Assembly: GCF_900100545.1 (NCBI RefSeq)
Contig: NZ_FNDP01000003.1
Span: 141,625-205,624 of the forward strand
Reading direction: 5' to 3'
DNA length: 64,000 nucleotides
DNA from: Pseudobutyrivibrio sp. 49
GTDB taxonomy: Bacteria; Bacillota; Clostridia; Lachnospirales; Lachnospiraceae
Below are positions 61,218 through 64,000 of this stretch, piece after piece; position 1 is the first letter of the stretch, and the number at the start of each line of letters is the position of its first letter. The notes below the pieces were generated by a model that was not told the DNA's origin, made no database searches, and saw only the letters and a program-made list of their open reading frames with translations. The position numbers were made by a program, and so were the translations under genes.

Positions 61218-62918
61218 ATGAGAGTTACAAACAAAATGATAATGAACAACGCGGCTTCCAATATCAACAGCACTAAGGAGATGGTCAACACCAGAAACAA
61301 ACAAATGACTTCCCAGAAGAAGATTGACCGTCCTTCTGACGACCCAGTAGTTGCTGTTCGTTCCCTCAGATTGTCTACCACGCTCTCTCAGGTTACACAG
61401 TACTACAGCAAGAATATTCCTGATGCAGCCAGTTGGCTTGATGTTTCAGAGACATCACTTATCAACATTAGAAGTCTTATGAAGGACTGTAAAGAAATTG
61501 CAGTAACAGGCTCTTCTGATACATATAATGCTGATGATAGAAATACAATGATTACACAGCTTGAATCACTTCAGAAGCAGGTGTTTGCAGAAGGAAATGC
61601 TGATTATGCAAAGCGTACAGTTTTTACAGGCTACAGAACAAATTGTAATCTTGTATTTACAGAGGATGAAACTCAGACAAGATATAGAATTAATCAGACT
61701 CTTACGGCAGAGACAAACATGGAAGAGCACAGATATTATGATGGCGTAAATAAGGTGCCAACCACTGCTGATGAAGTAAAGAATCCATTCCTAGGTCTTG
61801 ACCCAACAGATCCAAACTATACCTTTATTGATGATATGGAGCAGACAAATTATTATCGAATCCGTCTTAATTATGCGCTGACTGATGTAGACCATGATTC
61901 GATTAATAAGATGACAATCAAGGATGGAGATGGAAATCAGATAGCTGCTTTCTCATATTACGATTTATCAGGTGGTCAGACAGAGGATGAGATTGACACA
62001 GTTATAAATGATAATACTACTCCACGTAATGATGGAGGAATCAATCTGTTTGTATTCGCCAATGAAACAGAATGGAGCGATGCAGAAATAGCTGATGCAA
62101 CAGATGCAACAAATATATTAAGTGCAAAGGGAACTAAGACTGTTCCAGATGATGCCATAATTATCATCAAAGAAACAGGAGACTTAATACTTGGAAAGAA
62201 TGTTGCAGCTACACTAAAAAACAAGAATGCCACTATAGATATTGAGTACGACAAGACTGGCTTCAAAGAGGGCGAGCTTCGACCTGAATATTATTACAAC
62301 TGCCAGAAGCGCTATGATCCAAACGATGTAGATACAAATATTCCATATACAAAATATGATGAAAATGGAAAGCGAATCTACTTTGATATCGAATATACGG
62401 TAGCTGCGAATCAGACTATCTCTATTAATACAGAGGCCTGTGATGTATTCACAAGCGACATCCAGCGTGATCTTTCAGAGATGATTGAGGCAGTAAAGAA
62501 TACTATTGAAGCCAATAATAAGCTGGATGAAATCAAAAGAATGAAGGGTGAAACCCAATACGCTGGTGACGAATATCAGGGCTATTTAGACACTTGGTAT
62601 AAGGCTATTGAGAAAGAAAGAGATTACTTCGAGGACAATTTACAAAAACTTTTTAGCACCGAACTAGGCAAAATTGATGAATATTATGCTACAATAAGTT
62701 TAGGAATTACTGATTTGGGATGTAAGAAGCAGTCGCTGGAATTAACAGAGAAACGCGTGGGGGATCAGCGACAAACTGTACAGAGTCTTCAGTCTACAAA
62801 CGATGATTTAGATTTATCCCAGATAATCATCGATTATACAGCCGCTTACACCGCATATCAGGCGTCGCTTACAGCCGCTGGAAAGCTGGGCGATTCTACA
62901 TTGTTGAATTACTTGTAA
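61218..62918 (+). CDS. flgL: flagellar hook-associated protein FlgL (HAP3)
   Basis: 566 aa. N-terminal flagellin-like motif RVTNKMIMNNAASNINSTKEMVNTRNKQMTSQKKIDRPSDDPVVAVRSLRLSTTLSQ and C-terminal LQSTNDDLDLSQIIIDYTAAYTAYQASLTAAGKLGDSTLLNYL, as in FlgL. It is longer than typical FlgL (~300-400 aa) because of a large variable middle. ATG 61218 is placed by AGAGGTG 7 bp upstream; the frame is open further up but through the structured element. It forms the second junction protein that adapts the filament. Confidence 0.93.
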   Translation: MRVTNKMIMNNAASNINSTKEMVNTRNKQMTSQKKIDRPSDDPVVAVRSLRLSTTLSQVTQYYSKNIPDAASWLDVSETSLINIRSLMKDCKEIAVTGSSDTYNADDRNTMITQLESLQKQVFAEGNADYAKRTVFTGYRTNCNLVFTEDETQTRYRINQTLTAETNMEEHRYYDGVNKVPTTADEVKNPFLGLDPTDPNYTFIDDMEQTNYYRIRLNYALTDVDHDSINKMTIKDGDGNQIAAFSYYDLSGGQTEDEIDTVINDNTTPRNDGGINLFVFANETEWSDAEIADATDATNILSAKGTKTVPDDAIIIIKETGDLILGKNVAATLKNKNATIDIEYDKTGFKEGELRPEYYYNCQKRYDPNDVDTNIPYTKYDENGKRIYFDIEYTVAANQTISINTEACDVFTSDIQRDLSEMIEAVKNTIEANNKLDEIKRMKGETQYAGDEYQGYLDTWYKAIEKERDYFEDNLQKLFSTELGKIDEYYATISLGITDLGCKKQSLELTEKRVGDQRQTVQSLQSTNDDLDLSQIIIDYTAAYTAYQASLTAAGKLGDSTLLNYL

Positions 62919-62946
62919 CCAATAATTTCACAAAGGAGAAAGGATA

Positions 62947-63399
62947 ATGCGCGTAAATACCAGATTATTCGGCGAAATTGAAATTGCTGATGAAAAAATC
63001 ATCAATCTCATTCATGGGCTTATAGGTTTTCCAGACATGAAGAGATACACGCTCATTTTCGACGAAGAGAAGAAGGACAAGGGCAATATCATGTGGCTGC
63101 AATCTCTGGATGAGACAGATTTTGCTATGCCAGTTATGCTTCCACACGTTGTGAAGCCGGATTATGCACCAGCTTTAAACGAGGATTCACTAGAACAGCT
63201 TGGGGATTTAAATGAGGATAACACCTACGTACTTGTTACTGTGCGTGTTCCTAAGAATCCAAAGGAGGCATCTATCAATTTAAAGGCACCTATCGTTATT
63301 AATACTGACACTAATGTAGGTGATCAGATTATCATCGATGGAAACGAGCCGGTAAGATACCTTATTCATGACGCAATACATGGAAAGGATGGTGAGTAG
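62947..63399 (+). CDS. fliW: flagellar assembly factor FliW
   Basis: 150 aa. The family pattern is clear: RLFGEIEIADEKIINLIHGLIGFPDMKRYTLI at the start, then LWLQSLDETDFAMPV-type run and VLVTVRVPKNPKEASINLKAPIVINTDTNVGDQIII. FliW binds flagellin when it accumulates; free FliW binds CsrA and relieves its repression of flagellin mRNA. The neighbour csrA starts 2 bp later, the usual pair. AAAGGAG precedes the ATG. Confidence 0.96.
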   Translation: MRVNTRLFGEIEIADEKIINLIHGLIGFPDMKRYTLIFDEEKKDKGNIMWLQSLDETDFAMPVMLPHVVKPDYAPALNEDSLEQLGDLNEDNTYVLVTVRVPKNPKEASINLKAPIVINTDTNVGDQIIIDGNEPVRYLIHDAIHGKDGE

Positions 63400-63401
63400 C
63401 G

Positions 63402-63623
63402 ATGTTGGCATTAACTAGAAAAACAGGCGACGCTATTATGATCAACAACAACATCGAGATTACAGTCCTTGAAGTTCGCGGTGATCAAGTCAAAATAGGT
63501 ATTTCAGCTCCAAAGGATATATCAATTTATCGCAAGGAAGTTTACCTTGAAATCCAGAAAGAAAATGAGGCAGCTCAGCAGATCTCTATGGATGATGTTG
63601 AAGCAATTAAGAATTTACTATAA
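63402..63623 (+). CDS. csrA: carbon storage regulator CsrA
   Basis: 73-aa RNA-binding protein that recognises GGA-containing hairpins. The core MLALTRKTGDAIMINNNIEITVLEVRGDQVKIGISAPKDISIYRKEVYLEI is intact, including Arg at position 6 and the C-terminal Arg-x-Glu strand. It should repress flagellin translation; FliW next door is its antagonist. GGTGAGTAGCG spans the start. Last gene of the flgM operon before an insertion sequence. Confidence 0.97.
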   Translation: MLALTRKTGDAIMINNNIEITVLEVRGDQVKIGISAPKDISIYRKEVYLEIQKENEAAQQISMDDVEAIKNLL

Positions 63624-63689
63624 TCCGCTAGTTACGGCAACAAGCCTTCCCATTGAGGGGCAATGTCATTAAGTTAAGAGGGATGTATA

Positions 63690-63727
63690 AAGATCTCTGC
63701 ATCAGAAATGGTGCAGGGGTCTTTTTT
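63690..63727 (+). terminator. terminator between csrA and the transposase
   Basis: Stem AGATCTCTGCA... with ...TGCAGGGGTCT (wobbles allowed), then TTTTTTT. It stops transcription into the transposase and may belong to the element. Confidence 0.8.
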
Positions 63728-63761
63728 TCTAAAAAGGGTTGACAATAATGCAGAAAAGTGC

Positions 63762-63840
63762 GGCCGCTTTCGCTACTGATTATTTTCATAGGTAGCGAAA
63801 GCGGCCCTTGAAATTGTAAGTATATTTACAAATTTCAGGG
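63762..63840 (+). promoter_or_regulatory. hairpins shielding the transposase ribosome-binding site
   Basis: First hairpin: perfect 15-bp stem GGCCGCTTTCGCTAC / GTAGCGAAAGCGGCC (63762-63776, 63792-63806) with a 15-nt loop. Second: CCCTTGAAATT... with ...AAATTTCAGGG (63805-63840), whose 3' arm includes the first bases of the GGGAGG (63838-63843) of the transposase. Such hairpins keep translation low when the mRNA comes from outside promoters. Confidence 0.75.
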
Positions 63841-63848
63841 AGGCGCAC

Positions 63849-64000
63849 ATGAAACCACAAATGGTAAAGAAACTTTTGATTTCACAAATTAAAACAATTG
63901 CAGATAATGCAAAATCTTTCTGTATTGATTCTGAAAGAAATTTCTCACGGAAAAGAAAATTGTCTATGGAAAAAGTCATTACAGGAATTATTGGTATGGG
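63849..64000 (+). CDS. IS4-family-like transposase, truncated by window edge
   Basis: Only the first ~50 residues are present, starting MKPQMVKKLLISQIKTIADN and reaching FSRKRKLSMEKVITGIIGMG at the edge. The latter run matches the N-terminal region of IS4/IS231-type DDE transposases (F-T/S-R-x-R-K-L-S/T ... I-x-x-I-I-x-M-G). GGGAGG lies 6-11 bp before the ATG. The DDE catalytic part lies outside the window, so the family call rests on this single motif. Confidence 0.7.
   Translation, partial: MKPQMVKKLLISQIKTIADNAKSFCIDSERNFSRKRKLSMEKVITGIIGM

Larger units (their letters stand above)
63650..64000 (+). mobile_element. left part of an IS4-like insertion sequence, edges unsure
   Basis: The transposase begins at 63849. 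The left end is not proven. Candidates are the run GGGGCAATGTCATTAAG near 63657, which I weakly remember from ends of Lachnospiraceae insertion sequences, or a point near 63736. The right end is outside the window, so no inverted repeat can be matched. Inside are a terminator (63690-63727) and two hairpins covering the transposase leader (63762-63840), typical safeguards against read-through transposition. Confidence 0.5.

Noticed and set aside
63739..63770. TTGACA at 63739 as the transposase promoter
   Set aside because: No -10 like sequence at 16-19 bp; that stretch is the GC-rich arm of a hairpin.
1..64000. tRNA or rRNA genes
   Set aside because: I looked through the intergenic gaps and saw no cloverleaf with GTTCGAATC-type T-arm and no ribosomal RNA sequence.

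Overview
The window looks like chromosomal DNA of a motile, low-GC, meso-diaminopimelate Firmicute of the Lachnospiraceae, most likely near Butyrivibrio/Pseudobutyrivibrio. This is inference from gene content: a flagellin and FliS, a Tad pilus cluster of the Lachnospiraceae type (Flp1 pilin, DUF5702, FHA protein), two adjacent flgK genes, a FliW/CsrA pair, DUF6145 between birA and coaX, and strong GGAGG ribosome-binding sites. Almost everything reads on the + strand. The exceptions are an AraC regulator and murG.

Layout. 1-1357: 3' end of a flagellin gene and fliS. 1534-10603: an eleven-gene Tad/Flp pilus operon. 10710-13277: secA. 13278-17375 is the accessory stretch: a structured RNA-like element, a methyltransferase, a ~420-bp array of CACTGC/GCAGTG hairpins in front of a predicted PD-(D/E)XK nuclease, and two tiny ORFs with terminators in front of an MFS exporter. 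17403-22101: pepF, queT and an ECF sigma-factor operon with two zinc-finger anti-sigma-like proteins. 22098-35450: mostly housekeeping genes (AraC, dapF-murE-dapA-rhomboid, HIT, murG, an SH3/SleB wall hydrolase, argF-birA-DUF6145-coaX-dusB, greA). 35518-44867: MATE exporter, a long lysS fusion, small transporters and enzymes, and a Fic gene behind a striking operator array. 45076-56125: YjeM-type permease, ABC exporter, pgi, YesL, mgsA, and a GntR/ABC operon. 56274-63623: the late flagellar operon flgM-flgN-flgK-flgK-flgL-fliW-csrA, read from a sigma-28 type promoter. 63650-64000: left part of an IS4-like insertion sequence.

How the genes work together. The dap/mur genes and murG make meso-DAP peptidoglycan precursors. 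SecA exports the envelope proteins. The flagellar block makes the hook-filament junction and, through FlgM, FliW and CsrA, ties late gene and flagellin expression to assembly. The Tad block makes a second surface appendage with its own peptidases, ATPase, platform and pseudopilins.

The most interesting non-coding signals are: (1) a two-copy element (13314-13365 and 61132-61184) whose two stems differ at many paired positions yet stay paired, with an identical TTCCCGCTAGC tail; (2) the hairpin array upstream of the nuclease; (3) a promoter-leader peptide-terminator arrangement before the MFS gene; (4) four identical 12-bp half-sites before fic. Nothing was run against a database; family names come from motif recognition.
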